DNA of 64,000 nt from assembly GCF_000027005.1 (NCBI RefSeq), contig NC_012963.1:434001-498000 (forward strand), read 5' to 3'. The notes beneath the pieces are model-generated. The model searched no databases, was not told where the DNA came from, and saw only the letters and a program-made list of their open reading frames with translations. The position numbers and the translations under genes were made by a program. Source of the DNA: Komagataella phaffii GS115 (lineage: Eukaryota; Ascomycota; Pichiomycetes; Pichiales; Pichiaceae). Positions 1 through 9,059 of this stretch are shown here, piece by piece (within the stretch, counting starts at the first letter, position 1; each line of letters starts with the position of its first letter).

Positions 1-138
1 ACCTCGAATACGATATGACGTAGTTTATTTTCGATTGTTGATAGCAGTTATGAGCGCTGACAGGACATTTCAATGTGGCCCCTGGAATTCGTGCCGTTTC
101 TTCGTCTCTAAACAGAGGATAAACCGGCAGTCTTCAAA

Positions 139-1239
139 ATGTCCCAAGAGAAGTTCACAAGGTAAGTAACCAAAGAATAACTTAACCATTCAGCTATTAA
201 CCAGCTTTCCTCAAGAACTCAGATATTTGGTACGATCTTTGAGACCACCGCTAGGTACGATGAGTTGAACCCAGTGGGTATGGGCGCCTTTGGTTTAGTC
301 TGTTCTGCCAAGGACAAGCTTACGGAGCAACAAGTAGCAATTAAGAAGATTATGAAACCATTTTCCACTCCTGTTTTGGCCAAAAGAACTTACAGAGAGT
401 TGAAGTTGCTAAATCACCTGAGACATGAGAATTTGATTACACTAACAGACATCTTTCTATCTCCTCTTGAGGATATTTATATTGTGACGGAGTTACAAGG
501 AACGGACTTGCATCGATTGTTGACAAGCAGGCCGTTGGAAAAACAGTTCATACAGTACTTCCTGTACCAGATATTGAGAGCACTGAAATATGTGCACTCG
601 GCCGGAGTTATCCATAGAGACTTGAAACCAAGCAACATTCTTATCAACGAAAACTGTGACCTTAAAATATGTGATTTTGGACTGGCTCGTATCCAGGACC
701 ATCAGATGACCGGTTACGTTTCTACAAGATATTACCGTGCCCCAGAGATCATGTTGACATGGCAGAAATATGATACAGAGGTCGATATATGGAGTGCAGG
801 GTGCATTTTCGCCGAGATGATTGAAGGAAAGCCTTTGTTTCCTGGTAAAGATCATATCAATCAATTCAGTATTATTACAGAGTTACTTGGATCTCCACCC
901 ACTGACGTTATTGATACTATTTGCTCTGAAAACACACTAAGGTTTGTCCAGAGTCTGCCTCATAGGGAACCGGTGCCTTTAATAGAACGGTTCCAGGGAG
1001 TGGAGCCTGTTGCTATTGATTTGCTGGAAAAAATGCTGGTATTTGATGCACGTAAGAGAATCACTGCAGAGGAGTCTCTGGCCCACGAGTACTTGGAGCC
1101 CTACCATGACCCTACTGATGAGCCTGTGGCAGCAGAGAAGTTCGACTGGTCGTTCAACGATGCCGACTTACCTGTAGACACTTGGCGAGTAATGATGTAC
1201 AGTGAGATTTTAGACTTCCATCAAGTTGAGGATCAATGA
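139..1239 (+). CDS. HOG1: HOG1 osmostress MAP kinase (one intron)
   Basis: Stress-activated MAP kinase of the high-osmolarity glycerol pathway, a p38 homologue that moves from cytoplasm to nucleus when activated. The coding sequence starts at ATG 139. An intron at 162-215 (54 bp, GTAAGT donor, AG acceptor) splits an Arg codon, and exon 2 is 216-1239, giving 348 residues, close to the S. cerevisiae length outside its tail. Joining the exons restores the family N-terminus (TQIFGT motif). Visible are the glycine loop, the AIKK lysine near residue 52, HRDLKPSN near 142, DFG, and the TGY activation lip at about 173-175, which the MAPKK phosphorylates. The common-docking region lies near the C-terminus. 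Identity is very secure; the exon 1 call is strong because frame and homology agree. Confidence 0.96.
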
Positions 1240-1272
1240 TCTTCAAACTTTCATAAAAAGTAATACTCTCGT

Positions 1273-3543
1273 TTAATAAAGCCAGCCATTTAGATCGTTT
1301 TTGTTTAGAAACATTTCAGCGCTGTGTTTTTGTTCCTTGCACCAATCGATAACTGTAGGTAGTATGTTCTCCTCATCTGAATGTAGAAGATTCCCGAAAG
1401 ACGATTTTTTAGTTGTTGCTGTAGTTGTAGCAGTTGATGTTGTGGTTGTTGCTGACACCACCGAAGAAGCTCTATCCCTTTGAGTATCAAGTCTGTTTGA
1501 GGAAAAAACCAAATCACGGAAAAGGACATGAACAACAGGAAGTGTTTGTACGGATGAAACAGCTTGAAATCTTTCGTTCAAGTTATTTAATTCTTCTTTA
1601 CACTTGGACAGTTCGTCTTCCAACTCTCGTTTTTCCAGTTTTTCATTCAATGAAATAAAAGATGCTATTAATTTGTTAAGAAACTGCACCATCTTGAAGG
1701 ACTCTACCATTGAGATAATATGAAATGGCGAAATACTGGGAGGTGGGTGTGAAGCAGCTGTTGTACTGGAAGTCAAAAAAGCGCTTGCAATATTGGAAAA
1801 AGTGCCCAACAATGTAGTCACTTTTAGTTGATGTTCGTAAAAAAAACTTGCATCCTTGTCACCTACTTGTGAATTGGCACTTGAGGAAATAAAATGATCT
1901 ATTAGCTCTGATAGGACCGAGCCTATTTCCCAAAACGCCCAGATGCACCGTAAGAAGAGCAATTGAGAATCTTTGGAATCAGAATGAACTTCAGTGAACT
2001 GGCTCATGAAATCTGATACGTTGGATAACAAATGGCTTAGGCCTGTCATATGATTGTCATCATGTATGTTTATGAATGGGAACCTTAGTGTTGTCGAACG
2101 ATTATTGGTGAAGTCTAATAGAACAAGGCCAGTCTTTAGGGTGTTCAAAGCTGTTGGATACGTGTCACCTGGTAGAAAACAATTCAGAAATTGGTCAAGT
2201 ACTGGAAGAGGGGTTTCATCAAGTTTCGCATCCTTAGTGATACCACATTTTTGAACAATGTCTAAGATGGGCAGATTAGCAAAAGATGATATCAGTCGTG
2301 GCGAAGAAAAGGAAAGGGAGTAAATCAAATCCAAAGTTGCCAAAGAGAGATAACAACGGGCAAACAAAAAGGGCAGTGAATCGTAATCTAAATCTAAGGA
2401 ACCCGCCCTATTGATCACTAAAACTCTCTGCACATTCTCGTACGTTTTCCAGTCATTGAAAACCGAAACTGTGATCGATAAACCAGTAGAGTAAGGTTGG
2501 CCAGTTAATATGAGAGCATAATCAGTCAAAACCCCGCTCATTAAAAAAATTAGCTTGAGAAGTTCATCGGATAAAAGATGAGATCTTATGCGGGGATATA
2601 TAGATTGCATCTCAGTGACATGGTCTAGCAGGTCATTGAAATTGAATTGGCTCTCATAGGAACGTAAAAGCATTAAGATAGATTTGTCGAACAGTTCCAG
2701 TATGGGACTCCTTATCGCATCCCAAGAAGCCGATGAAGACCCATTGCTAACGTTGGAAAGAAGGGTAGAAAGAATCCGCTCGTCAAGCGGCAAAATTGGA
2801 AGACTTGAGTTGAAGCCTTGGGAGTAGTAGTTGTGAATATTGGATTCCAAAGTAGATGCCACCATATTTAAGGATTTTATCCTATTGTTTAAACTGGAAG
2901 TACTTGAAACAGATAATGCAGGAGACAAGTTTCTTTGCCTAGGTGCCTGGGATATTGAGTTCCGCTGAGATCCAGTTGCAGAGTAGAAATCATCCTCCGA
3001 GTCACTTTGGTAGATTGATGGGCGGCGAAAAGAATCAGCCGAAGCCACAGAAGACCTTCGATCACTAAAGGATGGGAGTTCGTATGGAACCTTCCAAAAC
3101 AAATTTGTTGGCGGTACTGCCTTTGGAGACAGAAGCCCATCTCCTGGCACATTCAAACGGGGTAAGGAAACGGGATTGGCTGGAGGAATAGGGAGCGAAG
3201 CATGGGAGGGAACTGGTGAAGTTACGCTCTGCGAAGAGGAAACTGAATGAACGGATGACGACCTCCTGCGTTCGTACCCAGAACCATCTCTTGCGAATCC
3301 TTTGCTGGGACCCCTTTTCAAGGGCACTCTGGTAAAACTGCAAGAGCAGTTGTATTTGTAGCAGTTTGTACATGGTTTCAGCAAGGTATTCGAATTGGCC
3401 AAAAAAGTGGCATCGCACTTTATTTTTTTGCGACGACACTCGTCACAAGCCCTCGATACCTTGGAACGCTTCCGGGCAGAAGCGGACTGTGCCGTATCTT
3501 CAGAAACCAACTCAGGGTCCTTGGGGTCTATGGTTGGTATCAT
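1273..3543 (-). CDS. Zn(II)2Cys6 transcription factor, RGT1/EDS1-like
   Basis: Fungal zinc-cluster DNA-binding protein of 756 residues. The cluster is at the N-terminus (Cys33, 36, 43, 58, 61, 68), with an unusually long loop between Cys43 and Cys58, followed by the basic linker VPLKRGPSKG. That linker is typical of the RGT1/EDS1 group, whose best-known member represses hexose transporter genes when glucose is absent. A Ser-rich stretch follows (about 90-220), then a helical middle region, a short coiled coil near 640-665 and a Thr/Ala-rich tail. S. cerevisiae Rgt1 is much longer (about 1170), so orthology is not proven and the glucose role is inference. It is convergent with HOG1. Confidence 0.75.
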   Translation of the reverse strand: MIPTIDPKDPELVSEDTAQSASARKRSKVSRACDECRRKKIKCDATFLANSNTLLKPCTNCYKYNCSCSFTRVPLKRGPSKGFARDGSGYERRRSSSVHSVSSSQSVTSPVPSHASLPIPPANPVSLPRLNVPGDGLLSPKAVPPTNLFWKVPYELPSFSDRRSSVASADSFRRPSIYQSDSEDDFYSATGSQRNSISQAPRQRNLSPALSVSSTSSLNNRIKSLNMVASTLESNIHNYYSQGFNSSLPILPLDERILSTLLSNVSNGSSSASWDAIRSPILELFDKSILMLLRSYESQFNFNDLLDHVTEMQSIYPRIRSHLLSDELLKLIFLMSGVLTDYALILTGQPYSTGLSITVSVFNDWKTYENVQRVLVINRAGSLDLDYDSLPFLFARCYLSLATLDLIYSLSFSSPRLISSFANLPILDIVQKCGITKDAKLDETPLPVLDQFLNCFLPGDTYPTALNTLKTGLVLLDFTNNRSTTLRFPFINIHDDNHMTGLSHLLSNVSDFMSQFTEVHSDSKDSQLLFLRCIWAFWEIGSVLSELIDHFISSSANSQVGDKDASFFYEHQLKVTTLLGTFSNIASAFLTSSTTAASHPPPSISPFHIISMVESFKMVQFLNKLIASFISLNEKLEKRELEDELSKCKEELNNLNERFQAVSSVQTLPVVHVLFRDLVFSSNRLDTQRDRASSVVSATTTTSTATTTATTKKSSFGNLLHSDEENILPTVIDWCKEQKHSAEMFLNKNDLNGWLY

Positions 3544-4484
3544 CAGATAGTTGAAAGGAAACTATCAGTGGGTGAAATTTATGGTGGGGAAGTCGCGAAG
3601 GAGTTTTCAAATTTTTTAAAGGCTGGGTGGAAGGAAACAATAGCGTGGGCGACAACCGAAATTAGAATCCAGACTAAAATTAAAATTAACCGAAGAGGAA
3701 ATGCACGGGCGGGAATAAATGGACGATGGCCTGACCTCACTTAGAATGAGGTACCAAATGCACTAAATTGAGATTAAGCCAATCAGCGCTGTGCGTTTTG
3801 CTTCCAAAAGTTGCTGACCCTTACAGATGCAACAACGGTTTAAAATGTGGCGCTCTAATAAATGATCGGGGTTGGGGAGATTCGGCTGATTGCACAGGAC
3901 CGGAGTTTTTAATTTTTTTTTTTTCGTCGGTCGCTTATATGGATTCCTTTCAGATTGATAAACCACTAAAAATGAGGTGAAACTGGATGAACCAATCAAG
4001 TGGCGAGACCGAATAGGGTTGGCAGGTCACTGACGAAAGCTTGGACAAAGTAGGGCTTTTAAGTGAACCTGGCTAACCTTCGTAGGAGCCAAACTGTATA
4101 AACAGGTTGTGAGTGTCCACACTTATGTAGATACTTTCGGATCCGTAATTAGGTACAACCTGGAAGCTTTTTGCAAAAATATGAGACAATATTTTTGGCG
4201 GTTGGCTTGGCGTAGATTTTCCTATTTATTGTACCTGGGGTAGGGAGACTTGTTTATGTCCGATCTGAGGAATATCTTAAATTAACGATGCTTATCTAAG
4301 ATACCTAACCTGCCAGTCTAGGGACACATATGTAGTTTCGCGAAACCTAAAGTAGCTTAATCATCTGTACACCAAGTCGCAGATTATCACGTCTGTCCTC
4401 ACAATTTCGATTCAAGTTTCCACTTGGCTCGTCTATCCAAGTAGTATCCTGCCTCTTCATCTATAGAGATCGACTAGGGCTGCA
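3544..4484 (+). other. Intergenic region between two divergent genes
   Basis: About 940 bp upstream of both the zinc-cluster gene and the VPS9-domain gene. It contains poly-T/poly-A runs (for example near 3908-3922) but no open frame resembling a protein, no tRNA and no repeat that I can see. It is long for this compact genome, as expected for a regulated promoter of a transcription-factor gene. Confidence 0.5.
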
Positions 4485-5744
4485 ATGCTTCATACTCCCT
4501 CCATAAGAGAATCGCACGACAAAAGCCAATCGGTGGTCAACTCCTATGAGCAAGACGACACAGAGAAAGCTCTTAACGATAGGATTGAATCCTTCATACA
4601 ATCATTGAGAGAGCCCAAATTTGATAAACCCTTAACGCTGGACGAGATTGGTAGCTTATTCCAAACTTTTTATGACGAGTACCATCAACAGGCCGTCATA
4701 TTGGTGGGATCTCAGCAAATGAATGGTATTTCCCGGACGCCTCTCGCTTCATCCCAAGAAGATTTGTCAACGGACGAAAACAAGCCTTTCGCACGCCCTG
4801 TAGACAGGGTTTTCTTGTACGACCAAAGAGCAGAAAAGAGATTGACCGATCTGTTCTACTCTAAGCTATACTCTAGTTCATCCAGCGCCACTGATGCCGA
4901 GATCAACGTAAATCTCAACACAAAGTTGGATAGGCTAAGAATGTCAAACTTGTCCCTAGAGCAATTGGCATTGAGCTGTGAAGGTACCTCCCAGCAATTA
5001 GTGAAGAAACTGAGTGCAGCTCACATTGACCGTGTATTGGTACGATTGAAAAGGGAGAGAGGCCCGTTTGAGAAAATCACATCGCTAGCGCAGATCCACG
5101 ACTTGATCAATTCAGTGGTGTCATTAGACGGGGACTCATCGTTAGCCCTTGCCATTTTTGTTTGCATCTATTTTTTCAGAGATTTGTTTCTCCAATTGCA
5201 CTACATACGACGATTTTCCAACCCATACGTATTACAAGAACACGGAAAATTGTCCTACAGCCTCACCAATTTCCAAGCAGCTCTGGAATTTTTACTTAAC
5301 GTCACAGCAAAAGATCTTGGACTGTCGGATCCAGCCATCACAGCTTTACCGGCCCATGAAAAGAAGCCATACAGTTACAATCTACGAAGCTTTTTGGGCC
5401 GTTTTGCCCAACCACTCCCTACCGATGAAGATGATCGATTATTGTCCAAACTAACCTCATCTGTCATGAAAAATTTAAGACCCTTATCAGCATCTCCATC
5501 AAGTACGTCGCTTAACGAAGGTGTTACAGCGTCGTTGACTCCCAAAAATGCACGTAGTCGTGCAACTTCATTAATCGGTCAACGTAGAAACAGTAACTCT
5601 TGCACTGTTGCTTCCAACGAGCTTTTACAATTAGTGATTCATTTGAAAAAGAATGATCTTCACAATAAGCAGTTTGAGCAACTAACGATACTAGAATTAC
5701 GCCAACTACTACATGACTACAAAACGATAATGGATACCGTATGA
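4485..5744 (+). CDS. VPS9-domain Rab5-type GEF, MUK1-like
   Basis: A 419-residue protein with a VPS9 domain, the catalytic module that loads GTP on Rab5/Vps21-type GTPases in endosomal transport. The domain spans about 120-280. Recognisable parts are the helical lead-in, the DSSLALAIFV helix, the RRFSNPYVL segment and the GKLSYSLTNFQAALEFL segment. No C-terminal CUE ubiquitin-binding domain is visible, unlike Vps9 itself, so the second yeast family member Muk1 is the closer model. The tail (about 320-370) is Ser/Thr-rich. The family call is fairly strong from the motif; which paralogue it is remains inference. Confidence 0.65.
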   Translation: MLHTPSIRESHDKSQSVVNSYEQDDTEKALNDRIESFIQSLREPKFDKPLTLDEIGSLFQTFYDEYHQQAVILVGSQQMNGISRTPLASSQEDLSTDENKPFARPVDRVFLYDQRAEKRLTDLFYSKLYSSSSSATDAEINVNLNTKLDRLRMSNLSLEQLALSCEGTSQQLVKKLSAAHIDRVLVRLKRERGPFEKITSLAQIHDLINSVVSLDGDSSLALAIFVCIYFFRDLFLQLHYIRRFSNPYVLQEHGKLSYSLTNFQAALEFLLNVTAKDLGLSDPAITALPAHEKKPYSYNLRSFLGRFAQPLPTDEDDRLLSKLTSSVMKNLRPLSASPSSTSLNEGVTASLTPKNARSRATSLIGQRRNSNSCTVASNELLQLVIHLKKNDLHNKQFEQLTILELRQLLHDYKTIMDTV

Positions 5745-5993
5745 ATTAATATACACATAGCATAGCGGGAATAAAATATTTTTACACATACCCCACCCAA
5801 TTAAAAGGGTGTTTTTAGATTGCTGGGAACATATTCCGATAGTTCAATTTTTTTTAACAAAATCTCCATGGAGAACTCATCGTAATTTAGAACCAAAACA
5901 ATGAGCTGTTTTTTATTCTATTTAGATCATGAAAAGTGGAGAATAGAAGGCTCGACTTTCGCATAAAAGTTGATGACTTTCTCAACTCACCCC

Positions 5994-6002
5994 TTAGTAG
6001 AA
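5994..6002 (+). repeat. Left copy of 9-bp direct repeat flanking AT-rich insert
   Basis: TTAGTAGAA, repeated exactly at 7298-7306. Base composition changes abruptly here: by hand count 5941-6000 has 25 G/C of 60 and 6001-6060 has 11 of 60. It looks like a target-site duplication or a repair microhomology. Confidence 0.6.
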
Positions 6003-6648
6003 TAAGAACAAAAATTAACTTATATTTTAACTTTTCATAGAGTTCTTCTTCAAAAACATATGTTTCAAACATGGTAATTAGAAGGTTTCTTGACCATTTA
6101 ACTTCTAATTCCCAATCTATTGTTTATTCACACACATTATATAGCCCTATCATTTTCTATATATAGAAAGTACCGTCATTTAAATGGTCTTGGTTCAATT
6201 CTTTCATGTATGCTTCTTTTTTACTTCTAGCTTCAAAATATGATAAAAAGTCTAAGTCTATTTTCTTTTCTGATGATTGATTATAAATTCTTAGTTTTTT
6301 CTCATTTTGATATTCAATAGGCGGATTTTTAGGCCTTGTTGCTTCTTCGGGACTAGTATTACTGATTTCAATATTATCTATACATTCTTCCATAGATTGA
6401 TTTGCTTCTAATACATACTCTCTACAGAAAGCCATGTTTTTAGCTTTTAAGACTACTTCTTTTCCATTTCTTAATACAAAATAATACGGATCCATAACTG
6501 TATTCATATTACACAAGTGTAGTTTTATTTCTTCTTCATTTTTCACTCTAGTAAAAGATAATCTGTAGTAAGTATTAGTATTTGTTTCAGGACAATAAAA
6601 GAAGTCTATATCTGGTATCTTAGCATTAACTAAGAACATTAAATACAT
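6003..6648 (-). pseudogene. Decayed second copy of the island's paralogous gene pair
   Basis: The frame opens at ATG 6648, ten bases inside the upstream gene, and runs 163 codons to a TAG at 6159-6157. In the same frame it continues past a second stop (TAA 6126-6124) into residues that align without gaps to the C-terminus of the intact neighbour: DW, WS, then Phe and Glu-Lys at identical spacing. Homology ends at about 6000, exactly where composition changes. Motifs shared with the neighbour include NEE(D/E)IKL, YYF..RN.KEVV, R(I/V)YNQ and KELNQD. So this is one gene broken by two nonsense codons, not two small ORFs. Function unknown. Confidence 0.6.
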
Positions 6649-7265
6649 CTTCTCTTTCTATTTACTTCGAACTTTTCACATATTTTTAAGTTAAATTCCT
6701 TCTGTTTATATAATTCTTTAATCATTTTATCAGACCATTCAATTCTCATAACCCAATCGTTACTTTTGCATTTGGATTTTATACCAACCGAATTTTTATC
6801 CTTTGAATATAAATAAAATTGTATATCTTGGTTCAATTCTTTTAAATAAATCTTCTTTTTATCTTCTTCCTCTAGATATTCTACATATTCATTCATTATT
6901 TTTTCTTTTTGATTGTATACTCTTACTTTATTATTCTCTTGGTAATCTTTTGGTTTGTTCACTAGTTCTAAAATTTCCTCTTTTATACTTCCATTTTCAC
7001 ACTTTTTTATATATTCTTTTATATTCTCCACACTCCCTATATTCTTTTCTCTGTAGAAGCTTTTTGATCTACATTTTATAACTACTTCTTTTTCGTTTCT
7101 TATAATAAAATAGTAATCATAAGTTCCTTCGTATGGTTCTAAGTTCATAATACTTAGTTTGATATCCTCTTCATTTTCAGCTTTTATAAATGACACTTTG
7201 TAGTAATATTCTTCTAACTCTTCTTCTGGAAATACGTCCTTGTTTATTAAATAGATATAGTTCAT
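6639..7265 (-). CDS. Unknown AT-rich island protein (intact paralogue)
   Basis: 208 residues, no family recognised. The start at 7265 was chosen because it aligns residue for residue with the start of the decayed copy (Asn at position 8 in both), although the frame stays open to 7322. The protein is rich in Lys, Glu, Ile and Tyr, with no signal peptide or membrane segment. The N-terminal half carries NEEDIKL and a YYFIIRNEKEVVIK block; the C-terminal half carries the DW and WS aromatic pair and a basic end. It overlaps the start of the next frame, an arrangement not used by nuclear yeast genes. Whether it is expressed is unknown. Confidence 0.5.
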   Translation of the reverse strand: MNYIYLINKDVFPEEELEEYYYKVSFIKAENEEDIKLSIMNLEPYEGTYDYYFIIRNEKEVVIKCRSKSFYREKNIGSVENIKEYIKKCENGSIKEEILELVNKPKDYQENNKVRVYNQKEKIMNEYVEYLEEEDKKKIYLKELNQDIQFYLYSKDKNSVGIKSKCKSNDWVMRIEWSDKMIKELYKQKEFNLKICEKFEVNRKRRCI

Positions 7266-7297
7266 TTCTATCAATACATAAATCATGTTAAGAGAAA

Positions 7298-7306
7298 TTA
7301 GTAGAA
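7298..7306 (+). repeat. Right copy of 9-bp direct repeat flanking AT-rich insert
   Basis: Exact TTAGTAGAA matching 5994-6002. Composition recovers here: 7261-7300 has 8 G/C of 40, and 7301-7360 has 24 of 60. Confidence 0.6.
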
Positions 7307-7386
7307 GGGTTTCATCCCCCACAAATTTCGCGGTTTACCTATCAAAGAGTAGATCATTTATCCAAACTTGCTCATCCAAGCTCTAC

Positions 7387-8427
7387 ATGAGGATCCATCT
7401 TCTAACCTTCAATTGTGGGAAAAACGAGTTTCGGGATAACACTGCGTTAGAGGAACTATCGAAATCCGTGGAAAACTCCCTTCCAGATGATCCACCAGAA
7501 ATAGTGGCTATCGCCTTCCAGGAACTTACCTCAATAAGGACTTCATTTGATTACAATCTAGTCCATGAAATCCTGTTGGATGTGAACGACGCAATTGTTC
7601 AGCGGGTTTCCGAGCACTACCAAGTTACTTATCACACACTTGGGTTGACTCATAACGGCGCGATCACTTTGTCTCTTTTAGTCCTACGGCCAAGCCGGTT
7701 TTACAACATCCGCACTTCCTATCTCCCCAGAGGCGTTGCTTTTAGCTCGTTGAAAGGAGGAGTGGGAATTAGAGTTGCTTACAAGTCTCAAGTGATTAAT
7801 AATGATGACGAAAATGACAAAGAATTGACCTTTGTAAGCTGTCATTTGAACGCAAATGAAGGAGAGGTTAACTTTAACCGAAGAAATCAAGATTTGAATA
7901 AAATACTCTCAGAAATGGACTTTTCAGATCAATATTCTGTCTTAAAACCAGATAGTCACATTTTTGTTCTCGGAGATTTGAACTACCGATGCAGCAAGGT
8001 TGGTGAAGTCGAGAACGTCTCGGAGATTGATGAACTGGAAAAGGTAAAGGGTGATTTAGATTTCACAGAAGCTCCAATTCATTTCGCACAGACTTACAAA
8101 TACATCATCGGAACACAGGACACTTTTAGGACTAACAGAATTCCCTCATGGTGCGATAGAATCCTGTTTTTAAACTACCAAGAAGATCTACAGCCCGAGT
8201 ATAACAGTTTGCCAGAATTGACAATATCCGACCATAAACCAGTTTACCTGACAATAACAGTACCGAACACAGTTCCATTTATTATCTACAGAAAACCAAC
8301 GTACTATGGGTCTCTGGTCAAGACTGTCTCCAAAGCAACTGACACAATGTTCAGGTTTTCAATGATCAAGAAGACATATTTATTCTTGTTGACATTGGCA
8401 GGACTATACTATGTTACATATGGATAG
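7387..8427 (+). CDS. INP54: INP54 phosphoinositide 5-phosphatase, ER tail-anchored
   Basis: Hydrolyses the 5-phosphate of PI(4,5)P2 at the cytosolic face of the ER. The 346 residues carry the IPPase core: TFNCG near the start, FQEL, the catalytic block GDLNYRC, PSWCDRILF and SDHKPV. A hydrophobic C-terminal segment (about 325-343) is the tail anchor, as in S. cerevisiae Inp54 (384 residues). An in-frame ATG at 7285 would add 34 residues, but that codon lies inside the AT-rich insert, and family members begin only a few residues before TFNCG. I therefore prefer 7387. The insert sits 81 bp upstream and probably displaced the native promoter. Confidence 0.88.
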   Translation: MRIHLLTFNCGKNEFRDNTALEELSKSVENSLPDDPPEIVAIAFQELTSIRTSFDYNLVHEILLDVNDAIVQRVSEHYQVTYHTLGLTHNGAITLSLLVLRPSRFYNIRTSYLPRGVAFSSLKGGVGIRVAYKSQVINNDDENDKELTFVSCHLNANEGEVNFNRRNQDLNKILSEMDFSDQYSVLKPDSHIFVLGDLNYRCSKVGEVENVSEIDELEKVKGDLDFTEAPIHFAQTYKYIIGTQDTFRTNRIPSWCDRILFLNYQEDLQPEYNSLPELTISDHKPVYLTITVPNTVPFIIYRKPTYYGSLVKTVSKATDTMFRFSMIKKTYLFLLTLAGLYYVTYG

Positions 8428-8489
8428 CACAAGAGAAAGGAATCGGAAAAGAAAAGATTGGTACGTATCCTTTTCTTCTGTTTCAGCAG

Positions 8490-9059
8490 TTATTTGGCCC
8501 CCCTATTGTACTTTGCCTTCCCCAAGTCAAAGGGAATATAGTGATATTTAATCATATGTTGAATTTGTCTCTTCATAGTTAACGAAAAGAGAACCACAAA
8601 GTACATGAGCAGAATAGGCCAAAATACAGGGATATCCAGCAAGGGTATGAACGAACATATCAACGCCAAAAGACTGGCCTGGGTTGCTTTAATCCAAAAC
8701 TTAAACTCGGGTAACCTTCTAATGAAAGGACGAAATTCGTCATTATCCTCGATATCCACGCCTTGTAAACCATCTTCTACTAGTTCATCCTGCTGTTGCT
8801 GTTCCAGGGACGGATCAAACTTAGGGGATAGGAATTGTAAGAACAGACTCAGCATGTAAATGGCGTGAGTATAACACACCACGTACCAGCCTTCACTGAA
8901 GAAAATTCGGAGCAAGAACACAAAAACAAGGACGTAACAAAGGGCCCATCGAGCGTACAAATGTGGTGTGGATTTATCCAGGAGCTTCTGATACGAAGCC
9001 CTCAACCTCACATATTTTTCTCCCCAAACTGATGGTAGTCTGTCAGTTATATTGTCCAT
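8490..9059 (-). CDS. RER1: RER1 Golgi-to-ER retrieval receptor
   Basis: Multi-spanning COPI-associated receptor that returns ER membrane proteins from the early Golgi. The 189 residues match S. cerevisiae Rer1 (188) along their whole length: the DKSTPH motif near 28, four hydrophobic segments (about 40-56, 60-82, 125-140, 143-160), EFRPFIRRLPEFKFW between the pairs, and QIQHMIKYHYIP near the C-terminus. It is divergent from PSE1 and lies close to PGS1; in S. cerevisiae RER1 (YCL001W) and PGS1 (YCL004W) are also near neighbours. Confidence 0.96.
   Translation of the reverse strand: MDNITDRLPSVWGEKYVRLRASYQKLLDKSTPHLYARWALCYVLVFVFLLRIFFSEGWYVVCYTHAIYMLSLFLQFLSPKFDPSLEQQQQDELVEDGLQGVDIEDNDEFRPFIRRLPEFKFWIKATQASLLALICSFIPLLDIPVFWPILLMYFVVLFSLTMKRQIQHMIKYHYIPFDLGKAKYNRGAK

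Larger units (their letters stand above)
6003..7297 (-). mobile_element. AT-rich inserted segment of foreign origin (about 1.3 kb)
   Basis: A compositional island of roughly 18-25% GC in a genome of about 41%. The windows 6661-6720 and 6841-6900 each contain 12 G/C of 60, whereas 7441-7500 in the next gene has 28. It is bounded by a 9-bp direct repeat. It holds two tandem paralogous reading frames on the minus strand in a stop-start overlap (TAATG at 6641-6637), one intact and one decayed. No terminal inverted repeats and no transposase are visible. It could derive from a cytosolic linear plasmid, a DNA virus or another AT-rich replicon; capture during break repair fits the flanks. The source is inference; the insert-like boundaries are seen directly. 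Confidence 0.6.

Noticed and set aside
3763..3999. Short ORFs on both strands between the zinc-cluster gene and the VPS9 gene
   Set aside because: They overlap each other across a poly-T/poly-A run and show no family signature.
5887..6072. Separate small gene of 61 codons
   Set aside because: Its first residues are the C-terminal tail of the broken upstream frame, in the same frame; the remainder is native flanking DNA.
6504..6681. ATNTGA promoter-like motifs of yeast cytosolic linear plasmids in the AT-rich island
   Set aside because: ATGTGA lies about 30 bases upstream of the second frame, but another copy falls inside that gene and none lies upstream of the first. In AT-rich DNA this is chance level, so it is not used as evidence of plasmid origin.
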